54,616 nt of DNA from Streptosporangiaceae bacterium (GTDB lineage: Bacteria; Actinomycetota; Actinomycetes; Streptosporangiales; Streptosporangiaceae): assembly GCA_025934375.1 (NCBI GenBank), contig JAICYD010000034.1, positions 1-54,616 of the forward strand, read 5' to 3'. A program made the translations under genes and the position numbers. Position 1 is the first letter of the stretch, and each line of letters opens with the position of its first letter. The notes beneath the pieces were generated by a model, which saw only the letters and a program-made list of their open reading frames with translations, searched no databases and was not told where the DNA came from. Shown here piece by piece: positions 47,483 to 54,616 of this stretch.

Positions 47483-48868
47483 TTGGGACGTCAAGGAAGT
47501 CGTTTGACCGCACACCCAGCCGGGAGTGTGGCGGCGCGCCAAGGCCATCTGCTGCGGGCAGTGGCCCTGGCGGCACCCAAGCAGCCTTACGCCCGGCCGG
47601 GAAATCCAGCCCGCGGCTGGAATCTCGCGGTCGGCCAAGCCGGAATTTCGCCGCTAAACCGCGAGCCTCGCCAAGATCGCAGTCTTCATGGGCGTCTGGC
47701 CGGCGTGTTCTTCGCCGGCTCCGGGCTGCTTGGCTTGATCACCCTCCCGATTCCCACGCCCGGGCTGAACGTGGCCGCCACCACGGCTATTTCCCTGGCC
47801 GCGATGGCGGTCGGCATCGCGACCTGGTTTGCCCCATGGGACACCTGGCCGCGGCTGGCCAGCCTGGCCCTCGTGGTGCCCGCGTTCGCGCTCATTGCCC
47901 TGGTCGGCGTCTATGGCGGACAGGACCTGCAGACCTACGGGGTCTTCTTCCTGGTCGCCTTCGCGTGGGTGGGAATGTCACAGCGGCCAGGCACGTCGGC
48001 GGCCATGGCTCCCCTCGCCGCCGCGGCGTACGCGCTGCCCCTGTCCTTCCTGCCGGGCAACGCGGAGCCGGGACTCTACGCGACCGCGATCACCATCCCG
48101 GTCTGCGTGCTGGTCGGAGAGGGAATCGCGTGGAGCCTGCGCAGACTCGAACGGATGGAACTTGCCTTGCGGGAGGAGCGGGACCGGACCGAGCGTTTTC
48201 GCGAGCTGCATGAGATGAAGGACGCGTTCATCTTGACCGTCTCCCACGAACTGCGGACCCCGATCACGATCTGCCGTGGCCACCTGGACGTGCTGGAGCC
48301 GGGGGCGGGCGAGCGGGAAGTGCGGGCGGTCAAGGAGACACTCATCAACGTGCTCAGCCTCATGGCGCGGCTAGTTGAGGACCTGACTACCCTGGCGCGG
48401 CTGGACGACCGGGCTCAGCTCAAAAGGGAGACGCTGCTTCTGGCTGATTTCATGACCAGCATCGCGAAGAAGGCAGAGCCCATTCTCGGGCATCGCCTGA
48501 CGATAGACCCCGGCGTCGCTGGCGCGCGGCTTCAAGCCGACCCGCAGCGGCTCACCCAGGCGCTGCTGAACCTGCTGCGGAACGCGGCCGAGCACGCACA
48601 GGGAGATTCCCGCGTTCGATTCCGGGTAGCTCCGGAGTCGGCCCGCTGCCGGTTCGAGGTGGCCGACGACGGGGGAGGCCTGGTGCCAGGCGAAGAGCAG
48701 CTCGTGTTCGTGCCCTTCAAGACCGGATCGTCTCCCAAGGCAGGAACGGGCCTGGGGCTGTCCATCGTTCGAGCGGTCGCGGAAGCCCACGGCGGGGACT
48801 GCGGTGTCGTCAACCGGCCGGGGCAGGGCGCGACGTTCTGGATCGACATACCGTGGTCAACGTCCTAG
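47483..48868 (+). CDS. Sensor histidine kinase
   Basis: Up to 461 residues. Several hydrophobic segments (about 75-200) form a membrane sensor without a large extracellular domain. A coiled linker leads to the HisKA domain with the phosphorylated His in SHELRTP (near 256), then the HATPase with LLNLLRNAAEH (N box), DDGGGLV and GTGLGLSIV (G boxes). The start is uncertain: TTG 47483 is the outermost, while TTG 47504 has AAGGAAG just upstream. Its 3' end overlaps the response-regulator start by 16 nt, so the two are translationally coupled. Signal unknown. Confidence 0.88.
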   Translation: MGRQGSRLTAHPAGSVAARQGHLLRAVALAAPKQPYARPGNPARGWNLAVGQAGISPLNREPRQDRSLHGRLAGVFFAGSGLLGLITLPIPTPGLNVAATTAISLAAMAVGIATWFAPWDTWPRLASLALVVPAFALIALVGVYGGQDLQTYGVFFLVAFAWVGMSQRPGTSAAMAPLAAAAYALPLSFLPGNAEPGLYATAITIPVCVLVGEGIAWSLRRLERMELALREERDRTERFRELHEMKDAFILTVSHELRTPITICRGHLDVLEPGAGEREVRAVKETLINVLSLMARLVEDLTTLARLDDRAQLKRETLLLADFMTSIAKKAEPILGHRLTIDPGVAGARLQADPQRLTQALLNLLRNAAEHAQGDSRVRFRVAPESARCRFEVADDGGGLVPGEEQLVFVPFKTGSSPKAGTGLGLSIVRAVAEAHGGDCGVVNRPGQGATFWIDIPWSTS

Positions 48869-49557
48869 TCGTAGAGGATGAGGAGCTCATCGCGGCGTTC
48901 GTGGAAAAGGGCCTTCGCGCCCACGGGTACGGCGTCGTGTGGGTGCGGAACGGGCGGGAAGGGCTCGAGCGGGCCGCGGGAACGGACATCTCGCTGGTAA
49001 TACTCGACCTCGGCCTGCCCGACCTGGACGGCCTGGAGGTGCTCCAGGGGCTCCGGGAGCGCGGGGGCCATGTTCCGGTCGTCGTGCTGAGCGCCCGGGC
49101 GCGAGTGGCCGACCGGGTCGAAGGGCTTAACCTCGGGGCGGACGATTATCTGGTGAAGCCGTTCGCGTTCGAGGAGCTCCTGGCCCGGGTGCGGGCAAAC
49201 CTCCGGCCCCGGGGGCAGCGCTCCGCGGGCACGCTTCTCCATGTCGGCGGCGTCCACCTCGACCTCCTGCTGCGCGAGGTAACCGTCGACGGACGGTCGG
49301 TGAGGCTGTCGGGCCGTGAGTTCGCGCTGCTGAAGGCCTTCGTTACCTACCCTCGTCAGGTCCTGTCCCGTCAGGAACTGCTGTCGATGGCCTGGGACAT
49401 GGACTTCGACACCCGGACCAACCTGGTTGACGTGTACGTGCGTTACCTGCGCCGCAAACTCGGCGAGCACATGATCGTGACGGTTCCCCGGGTTGGCTAC
49501 CGCCTCCGGGACGAGCCAGGGGCGGTAGCGGGAACCCCGCCGCAACCGTTCGCGTGA
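48853..49557 (+). CDS. OmpR/PhoB-family response regulator
   Basis: A 234-residue protein with a receiver domain (acidic VEDEE near residues 7-11, phosphoacceptor Asp52 in LDLGLPD, Lys in VKPFAFEELLAR) and a C-terminal winged helix (LSGREFALLKAFVTYPRQVL, then VDVYVRYLRRKLG). GTG 48853 lies inside the kinase gene. Partner of the upstream kinase. Targets are unknown; the adjacent GH53 gene is a candidate by position only. Confidence 0.92.
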   Translation: MVNVLVVEDEELIAAFVEKGLRAHGYGVVWVRNGREGLERAAGTDISLVILDLGLPDLDGLEVLQGLRERGGHVPVVVLSARARVADRVEGLNLGADDYLVKPFAFEELLARVRANLRPRGQRSAGTLLHVGGVHLDLLLREVTVDGRSVRLSGREFALLKAFVTYPRQVLSRQELLSMAWDMDFDTRTNLVDVYVRYLRRKLGEHMIVTVPRVGYRLRDEPGAVAGTPPQPFA

Positions 49558-49675
49558 CCGCCGGGCGGTTTATCCCTCTTGTGCGAATGAGCGGGGAGTT
49601 GTCCACTCAAGTCCGAAGCCGTTAGCCGGCCCACCCAGGCGGGGCGGCTCGGGAACCGGATCGAAGGGGACTCCC

Positions 49676-51373
49676 ATGCGAAAAACTTCACACGGCTGGC
49701 GCCTCGGGCTCAGCGCGGGCGCACTGCTGCTCGTGACGCCGCTCGCGACCGCGGCCACCATCACGCAGGCGCACAGTGCCACCAGTGCCAGTGCCACCAG
49801 TACCAGTGCCAGTGCCACCACCGCCACGTCGGCGGCGACCGCCGCAGGCGCCGGGCCGGCGGTCAACTGGGCACTGTCCGGCACCGCCACGGCGACCACC
49901 GCCGAACCCAGCGCCCCCGCCTCCGGCGCGGTTGACGGCGACGCCGGCACCGACTGGTGCACGTCCGGCTGGACGGGCACCCTGACCGTGGACCTCGGCC
50001 AGGGCCGGGCGCTGAGTGACCTCGGGATCACGCTGGACCCGGCGAGCCCGTCCGCCTCGGCCTCCATCCAGGTCGCCACCACGGCCGGGAGCTGGCAGCC
50101 TGTCCGCGGGCTGCGCGACGTGGCGCTCGACCCCCGGAGCCCGATGTACTTCCCGCTGCCCAGGAACCTGACTGCCCGGTACGCCCAGCTCACCGTGTAC
50201 AGCGACACCGGCGCCGACGTGTGCGTGGGAGAGCTCCGTGCCTACGGCGGGGACCGCGCGGCGTCCGCCATGAGCCTGGGCGGGGACCTGTCCTTCACCC
50301 CGCAGGAACTCGCCGCGGGTGCCTCGTTCAGCGACCACGGCAGGCCGGGCACCCCGATCGGCATCATGCGGGGCGCGGGCGCGAACTACGTGCGCATGCG
50401 GCTATGGGTGGCCCCGCCGCCCGGCTACAGCGACCTTGCCTCCGATCTCGCCCTGGCCCGGCAGGTCCACGCCAGCGGGATGAAGATCTACCTGGACATC
50501 ATGTACTCCGATTTCTGGGCCGACCCGCAGCACCAGGACATCCCGGCCGCCTGGCAGGGCCAGGACCTGGCGCAGCTGACCGCGACCGTCGGGTCCTACA
50601 CCCGGCAGGTCATCGCCGCGTTCGCTCGCCAGGGCACGCCGGTCGACACCGTGTCCATCGGCAACGAGATCCGCAACGGCATCCTGTGGCCCGTCGGGGA
50701 GGTCAACTGCACGGCCTGCGGCGGATGGGGCAACCTCGCCCGGCTCCTGGCGGCGGGCGTCGCGGGGGCGCGGGCGGGCGACCCGGCTGGCCACCAGCTG
50801 CGCATCATGATGCACTACGACCAGGGCGGCGACTTCGCGCTCAGCTCGGCGTTCTACTCGCAGCTCCAAGCGCGGGGCGTGCCGTTCGACGTGATCGGGC
50901 TGTCGTACTACCCGTTCTTCCACGGCACGCTCTCCGCGATGCGGGCCAACGTCGACCGGCTCGCCGCCCAGTTCGGCAAGCCGATCGTGATCGCCGAGAC
51001 CCAGTATCCGTGGACGCTCGCCAACGGGAACTCCCCGCTTGGCGACGGCACCGGCGACTTCGTCTGGCAGGCCAGCCAGCTCTCGGCCGGCTACCCGGCC
51101 ACCCCCGGAGGCCAGCTGTCCTTCGTGACCGACGAGCTGTCCATCCTGGCCCAGGTGCCCGGCGGCCTGGGCGCCGGGCTGTTCTACTGGGCGCCGGACT
51201 GGATCCCCGGCGTGGGCTGGGAGCCAGGGCCGGGCGTCGGCTCGCCGAACGTCAACCTGACCCTCTTCAACTTCGAGGGCCAGGCGCTCCCGTCGATCAG
51301 CCTCTTCGGTAACCCCGCCGGGGCCTGCGAGCGCGCCAACCCCGGCAGCTCGCCCTGCGTGATAGGCGGCTGA
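49676..51373 (+). CDS. Secreted GH53 arabinogalactan endo-beta-1,4-galactanase with discoidin-like domain
   Basis: About 565 residues. A signal peptide (KTSHGWRLGLSAGALLLV) is followed by a Ser/Ala/Thr-rich repeat tract (about 32-60), an F5/8-type C (CBM32-like) domain (about 62-195), then a GH53 barrel. The acid/base is Glu in SIGNEIRNG (near 331) and the nucleophile Glu in IVIAETQYPWT (near 441); FSDHGRPGTPIGIMRGAGAN and VRMRLWVAPP match the family's N-terminal barrel strands. It would cut galactan side chains of plant cell-wall pectin outside the cell. It follows the two-component system by 118 nt. Confidence 0.92.
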   Translation: MRKTSHGWRLGLSAGALLLVTPLATAATITQAHSATSASATSTSASATTATSAATAAGAGPAVNWALSGTATATTAEPSAPASGAVDGDAGTDWCTSGWTGTLTVDLGQGRALSDLGITLDPASPSASASIQVATTAGSWQPVRGLRDVALDPRSPMYFPLPRNLTARYAQLTVYSDTGADVCVGELRAYGGDRAASAMSLGGDLSFTPQELAAGASFSDHGRPGTPIGIMRGAGANYVRMRLWVAPPPGYSDLASDLALARQVHASGMKIYLDIMYSDFWADPQHQDIPAAWQGQDLAQLTATVGSYTRQVIAAFARQGTPVDTVSIGNEIRNGILWPVGEVNCTACGGWGNLARLLAAGVAGARAGDPAGHQLRIMMHYDQGGDFALSSAFYSQLQARGVPFDVIGLSYYPFFHGTLSAMRANVDRLAAQFGKPIVIAETQYPWTLANGNSPLGDGTGDFVWQASQLSAGYPATPGGQLSFVTDELSILAQVPGGLGAGLFYWAPDWIPGVGWEPGPGVGSPNVNLTLFNFEGQALPSISLFGNPAGACERANPGSSPCVIGG

Positions 51374-51382
51374 CCGGGAAAG

Positions 51383-51419
51383 GGCCGCGTGACCGGGCGA
51401 GCTGCCCGGTCATGCGGCC
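51383..51419. terminator. Strong hairpin between convergent GH53 and gamma-GT genes
   Basis: GGCCGCGTGACCGGGC (51383-51398) pairs with GCCCGGTCATGCGGCC (51404-51419) across a 5-nt GAGCT loop; the only mismatch is a G-U wobble, giving a 16-bp stem. It lies exactly between two convergent stop codons, so it is very likely a bidirectional terminator. Confidence 0.85.
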
Positions 51420-51425
51420 GACGGC

Positions 51426-53276
51426 TCAGGAGCGCGGGCTCACGACGGCGGCATCGCCGCCGCCCCTGCGAACCGGCTCGGCGGCGGCGAGGACCCTGCC
51501 CCGGCCGAGGAACTCCAGGCCGTTGGCGGCCCCGATGGTCGGCGGGATGATGATCGACGGGTTCAGCGGCGACGTGTCGGCGACGGCGAACACCTGGCCC
51601 AGGGCCTGCAGGCCCGGCGCGGCGGGCAGCGCGATGAAGTCCGGCTCGGCCTGGGTCGTGGCGCCGTTGCGCTGGGAGGCCCGCGGGGCGGCGATGGCCT
51701 GCGGCAGCGTCATCCCGAAGTCGAGCCGGTCCAGCAGGATCTGCAGCACGGTGGTGATGATCGACGCCCCGCCGGGGGACCCGACGGCCAGGAACGGGCG
51801 GCCGTCCCGCAAGACGATCGTCGGGGCCATGCTCGACCGGGGCCGCTTGCCCGCCGCGGGCAGGTTCGGATCGGGCACGCCCGCTTGGATGGGGACGAAG
51901 TCGAAATCGGTCAGCTCATTGTTCAGCAGGAAGCCACGGCCGGGCACCACGACTCCGTTGCCGCCGAGTTCCTCGATCGTGGTCGTGTAGCTGACCACGT
52001 CGCCCCAGCGGTCGGCCACCACCAGGTTGTTGGTGCTGGCGCCGTCGCTGGGCTGCCCCGTCAGCGCGGGTCGCGCCGGAACGCAGCCACCTGGCCCGGC
52101 GAACGGGTCACCGGGCGGGACCGGGCTGGTCGCCGCCTTGGCCGGGTTGATCAGGCAGGCTCGCTGCCGTCCGAAGCCGGCCGACAGCAACTGCCGCTCG
52201 GGCACGGGCACCTGCGACGGGTCCCCTATGTACCGGTTCCGGTCGGCGAAGGCCAGCCGGGTGGCCTCCAGGTAGTGATGCAGGGCCTGCACTGTCGTCA
52301 TGTGCCGCAAGTCGAAGTTCGACAAGATGTTGAGGGACTCCCCGACGGTGATGCCACCGCTGGACGGCGGGGCCATGCCGTACACGTCCAGGCCCTGGTA
52401 GGTCACGTGGGTCGGCGCCTGCCGGGGCGCGGTGTAGGCGGCGAGGTCCGATAGCCGCATCAGGCCCGGACGGGGGACGAGGGTGGCGCCGGGGGCCAGC
52501 GGCAGGTGGCGCACCGCGTTCACGACCGACGCGCCCAGCGCCCCGCCGTAGAAGTCGGCGACGCCCTCGCGGCCCAGCTCGGCGTAGGTCGCGGCCAGGT
52601 CGGGGTTGCGGAAGACCGAGCCGGCGGCCGGGAGCTGGCCGCCCGGCAGGAACAGCGCGCTGGTGGGGGCGATCTGGTCGAACCGGAACGCGTTCTCCCG
52701 CACTTGCTCACGGAAGGTGTCGGTCACCGGAAAGCCGTGCCGGGCCACGCGCTCGGCGGGGCGCAGCGCGGCGGCCAGGCTGATCGTGCCCCAGTGACGC
52801 AGCGCCTGCTGCCAGGTCATCAGGGTGCCGGGGACGCCCACGGACAGCCCGCTGGTCACCGCGACCGGGAATGCCAGCGGCTGGCCGGTGGCGGGGTCGA
52901 TGAACAGCGACGGCCCGGCGCTGGCCGGCGTCGTCTCCCGCCCGTCGATCGTGTACACCTGGCGGGTGCGAGCGTCGTAATAGGTAAGGAAGCCGCCCCC
53001 GCCGATCCCGGCCACGAACGGGTCGGTCACCCCCAGGGTGGCGGCCACCGCGACGGCGGCGTCGACCGCGTTGCCGCCGTGCCCCAGCACCTCGATCCCG
53101 GCCCGCGTGGCCTGCACGTTGTCGGAGGCTACGGCGCCGCCCGAGCCCACGGCGACCGCCTGCTGGGCGGGCCCGGGGGCCCGGGCGGCCCCGGGGGCGG
53201 CCCCGGCCGCCGCGGTCCCGCCCACGCCGCTGAGCGCGATGACGATCGCCAGGCCGCCCGCTTTCCACGCCTTCAT
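51426..53276 (-). CDS. Secreted gamma-glutamyltransferase
   Basis: About 616 residues. A signal peptide (MKAWKAGGLAIVIALSGVGG) precedes the Ntn-hydrolase proenzyme. The large-subunit part has GGNAVDAAVAVAATLGVTDP and GIGGGGFLTYYD. The self-cleavage site and N-terminal nucleophile Thr lie in DGASTNNLVVAD, followed by the small subunit with LLNNELTDFDF and GSPGG. It would hydrolyse or transfer the gamma-glutamyl group of glutathione-like substrates outside the cell. It converges on the GH53 gene; no pathway link to the clusters is apparent. Confidence 0.93.
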   Translation of the reverse strand: MKAWKAGGLAIVIALSGVGGTAAAGAAPGAARAPGPAQQAVAVGSGGAVASDNVQATRAGIEVLGHGGNAVDAAVAVAATLGVTDPFVAGIGGGGFLTYYDARTRQVYTIDGRETTPASAGPSLFIDPATGQPLAFPVAVTSGLSVGVPGTLMTWQQALRHWGTISLAAALRPAERVARHGFPVTDTFREQVRENAFRFDQIAPTSALFLPGGQLPAAGSVFRNPDLAATYAELGREGVADFYGGALGASVVNAVRHLPLAPGATLVPRPGLMRLSDLAAYTAPRQAPTHVTYQGLDVYGMAPPSSGGITVGESLNILSNFDLRHMTTVQALHHYLEATRLAFADRNRYIGDPSQVPVPERQLLSAGFGRQRACLINPAKAATSPVPPGDPFAGPGGCVPARPALTGQPSDGASTNNLVVADRWGDVVSYTTTIEELGGNGVVVPGRGFLLNNELTDFDFVPIQAGVPDPNLPAAGKRPRSSMAPTIVLRDGRPFLAVGSPGGASIITTVLQILLDRLDFGMTLPQAIAAPRASQRNGATTQAEPDFIALPAAPGLQALGQVFAVADTSPLNPSIIIPPTIGAANGLEFLGRGRVLAAAEPVRRGGGDAAVVSPRS

Positions 53277-53606
53277 CGGTGACCTCCCCAGTGCTGGCTT
53301 GGGAACAGCTAATCATCTTGATAAGGACGCCACAACTACCGGGCGGAGGCCGGCGGCGGCGGCCGATCACTGAAAGTGAGCGGGCCGGGCCGCCGCGCTC
53401 GCTGGGAGGCGGCCGGGAAAGGGCGCTGCCCTGGTCGCGGAGATTTCACCGCGCGGGAGTGAAAATCTTACGGGCCTGGAAAGTCGGCGAGGCAATTACG
53501 AGGAGCGGCGGCTGCCGTGCGGGCCTATTTCCGTGCGGACTCGAATGGCGGGCATAGAGCGTGAGGGAAGGCGCTTAAAACGGCTGGTAACTGCTATTGT
53601 GAGGTA
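53277..53606. other. Divergent intergenic region
   Basis: A 330-bp spacer between the minus-strand gamma-glutamyltransferase and plus-strand methyltransferase genes, AT-richer toward 53450-53606. It must contain both promoters, but I see no convincing hexamers, repeats or structured RNA. Confidence 0.5.
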
Positions 53607-54410
53607 ATGTCCTCTGAAATCTGGATTTCCGGTGCATATCTCCGATCATCGATGCCGCGCACGCAGGGAGTGCTGGACCTGCTGGCGCGGGTCCGGCATC
53701 CCAAGCCGAGCCGGGTCGCCGACCTGGGCTGCGGGCCGGGCAACAATACCGAGTTCATCGCGCAGCGCTGGCCGGATGCGGTCGTTATCGGCGTGGATAG
53801 CTCGGCCGACATGATCGCCGCCGCGCGTGAGCGGGAACGACCCGGGCGGCTGGAGTTCTACCAGGCCGACATCACCGACTGGCAGCCGGACGAGTCCTTC
53901 GACGTCGTGCTACTCAACGCCGTGCTGCAGTGGATCCCCGGGCACGCCGCGCTGCTGCCCCGGCTCGCCGCGCTGCTGGCCCCCGGCGGGGTGCTCGGCT
54001 TCCAGATGCCGGGCCGGGTGCCCAGCGGGCCGGGGACCAGCGCCATGCTGGACATCGCCCGTCAGATGACGGCCGAGCCGCAGTGGCGGGACAAGCTGAG
54101 CGATGCCTACGCGGACAATGACCTCCTCGATCCCGTGGGTTACATCACCGCGCTCGGCGACCTCGGGCTGCGGGCCGAGGCGTGGGAGACCTGGTACGCC
54201 TACCCGCTGACGGGAGGCGGTCGCCTGGTGGAGTACGCGACCGGCGCGCTGCTGCGCCCCGCCCTCGCCCCGCTCACGCCGCCGGAGGCCGAGCGGTTCC
54301 TCGCCGAGTACTCCCGGCGCGTCAGCCTCGCCCACCCGCCGCTGCCGATCGGCGGCGAGAGCGTCGAGGTGCTTCACCTGTCCCGGGTCTTCGCGGTCGG
54401 GCAGTCCTAA
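53607..54410 (+). CDS. tam: Trans-aconitate 2-methyltransferase-like SAM methyltransferase
   Basis: A 267-residue class I SAM-dependent methyltransferase. SAM motif I is VADLGCGPGNNTE, followed by GVDSSADMI and QADITDW, then DVVLLNAVLQWIPGH, which is characteristic of Tam proteins; YAYPL and GGRLVEY-ATGALLRP fit the C-terminal part. Tam esterifies trans-aconitate, a by-product of aconitate that inhibits the TCA cycle. Typical members begin with WDPxxY; here WISGAYL is a variant. GTGAGG lies only 2 nt from the ATG, so initiation may be weak. Confidence 0.85.
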   Translation: MSSEIWISGAYLRSSMPRTQGVLDLLARVRHPKPSRVADLGCGPGNNTEFIAQRWPDAVVIGVDSSADMIAAARERERPGRLEFYQADITDWQPDESFDVVLLNAVLQWIPGHAALLPRLAALLAPGGVLGFQMPGRVPSGPGTSAMLDIARQMTAEPQWRDKLSDAYADNDLLDPVGYITALGDLGLRAEAWETWYAYPLTGGGRLVEYATGALLRPALAPLTPPEAERFLAEYSRRVSLAHPPLPIGGESVEVLHLSRVFAVGQS

Positions 54411-54420
54411 CCAGCGCAGG

Positions 54421-54616
54421 TCAGCCGGCCTGGCCCGATGGCGGGAGAGCGGCGCCATCGAGCTGGGCCGCTATGTCGCGGAGGGTGGTGCGGAGCCAGG
54501 TGAGGGCGGGGTCGGCGGCGCGCATGGGGTGCCACCAGGCGGCCTCGGTGAGCTCGATGGCGGCGAGCGCGGGCTCGGTGATGGCGGCGATGGTGACCCC
54601 GGCGGCGGCGGCGACC
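54421..54616 (-). CDS. LysR-family regulator, C-terminal fragment (cut by window edge)
   Basis: The minus-strand frame is open from the window edge to TGA at 54421-54423 and encodes about 64 residues. The end includes AAWWHPMRAADPALTWLR, matching the final helix and strand of LysR-type effector domains. It converges on the methyltransferase gene with a 10-nt gap. The DNA-binding domain lies outside the window. Confidence 0.7.
   Translation of the reverse strand, partial: VAAAAGVTIAAITEPALAAIELTEAAWWHPMRAADPALTWLRTTLRDIAAQLDGAALPPSGQAG

Noticed and set aside
49676..53276. GH53 and gamma-glutamyltransferase genes as parts of a biosynthetic cluster
   Set aside because: Both are secreted catabolic enzymes separated by a strong terminator and show no link to the synthases.

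Overview
The window is about 54.6 kb of very GC-rich DNA from an actinomycete. Signs of this are strong third-position G/C bias, frequent GTG starts, a WhiJ/AbaA-type regulatory locus (DUF397 + XRE-DUF5753 + HATPase), a DUF222/HNH (13E12-type) gene and actinobacterial-style two-component systems. I cannot name a genus from the sequence. No rRNA, tRNA, transposase or CRISPR array was recognised.

Region A (about 0.1-14.0 kb) looks like a halogenated-polyketide gene cluster. A single large type I PKS (KS-AT-degenerate DH/TH-like-KR-ACP-thioester reductase) is translationally coupled to a degenerate halogenase paralogue. Two intact flavin-dependent halogenase-family genes follow on the same strand, and a fourth is transcribed divergently from the same short control region. 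A TCAACNGTTGA palindrome occurs in that control region and again before the hal2-hal1 pair. The terminal reductase predicts an aldehyde or alcohol product. No flavin reductase is present in the window.

Region B (14.0-27.4 kb) separates the two biosynthetic regions and holds unrelated genes: a LURP-one-like protein; a large N6-methyltransferase relative that has lost its NPPF/Y-type catalytic motif; a WhiJ-like regulatory locus in which both the XRE gene and the HATPase gene show apparent frameshifts; a DUF222/HNH protein swollen by low-complexity repeats; a two-subunit molybdenum hydroxylase of the isoquinoline 1-oxidoreductase type; and an ABC-F ATPase.

Region C (27.4-46.0 kb) is a polyunsaturated-fatty-acid-synthase-like ('secondary lipid') locus: a PfaD-type enoyl reductase, a PfaA-like KS-AT-ACP-KR-DH' protein with only one ACP, and a fused KS-CLF-AT-DH-DH protein, translationally coupled to an MFS exporter. 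Next come an Amt-family channel with a His-to-Glu change in the pore twin-His pair, and, converging on it, a type II thioesterase and an MbtH-like protein with no NRPS in view.

Region D (46.5-54.6 kb) is regulatory and metabolic: a NarL/DesR-type response regulator, an overlapping histidine kinase/OmpR-type regulator pair, a secreted GH53 endo-galactanase with a discoidin-like domain, a secreted gamma-glutamyltransferase, a trans-aconitate methyltransferase-like protein and the C-terminal end of a LysR regulator cut by the window edge.

A theme across the window is short tandem repeats, mostly with 15-bp units (also 18 and 21 bp), inside genes (methyltransferase, HNH protein, both PUFA-type synthases), at a gene end (18-bp units supplying the last codons and stop of hal1) and in an intergenic leader (upstream of amt).
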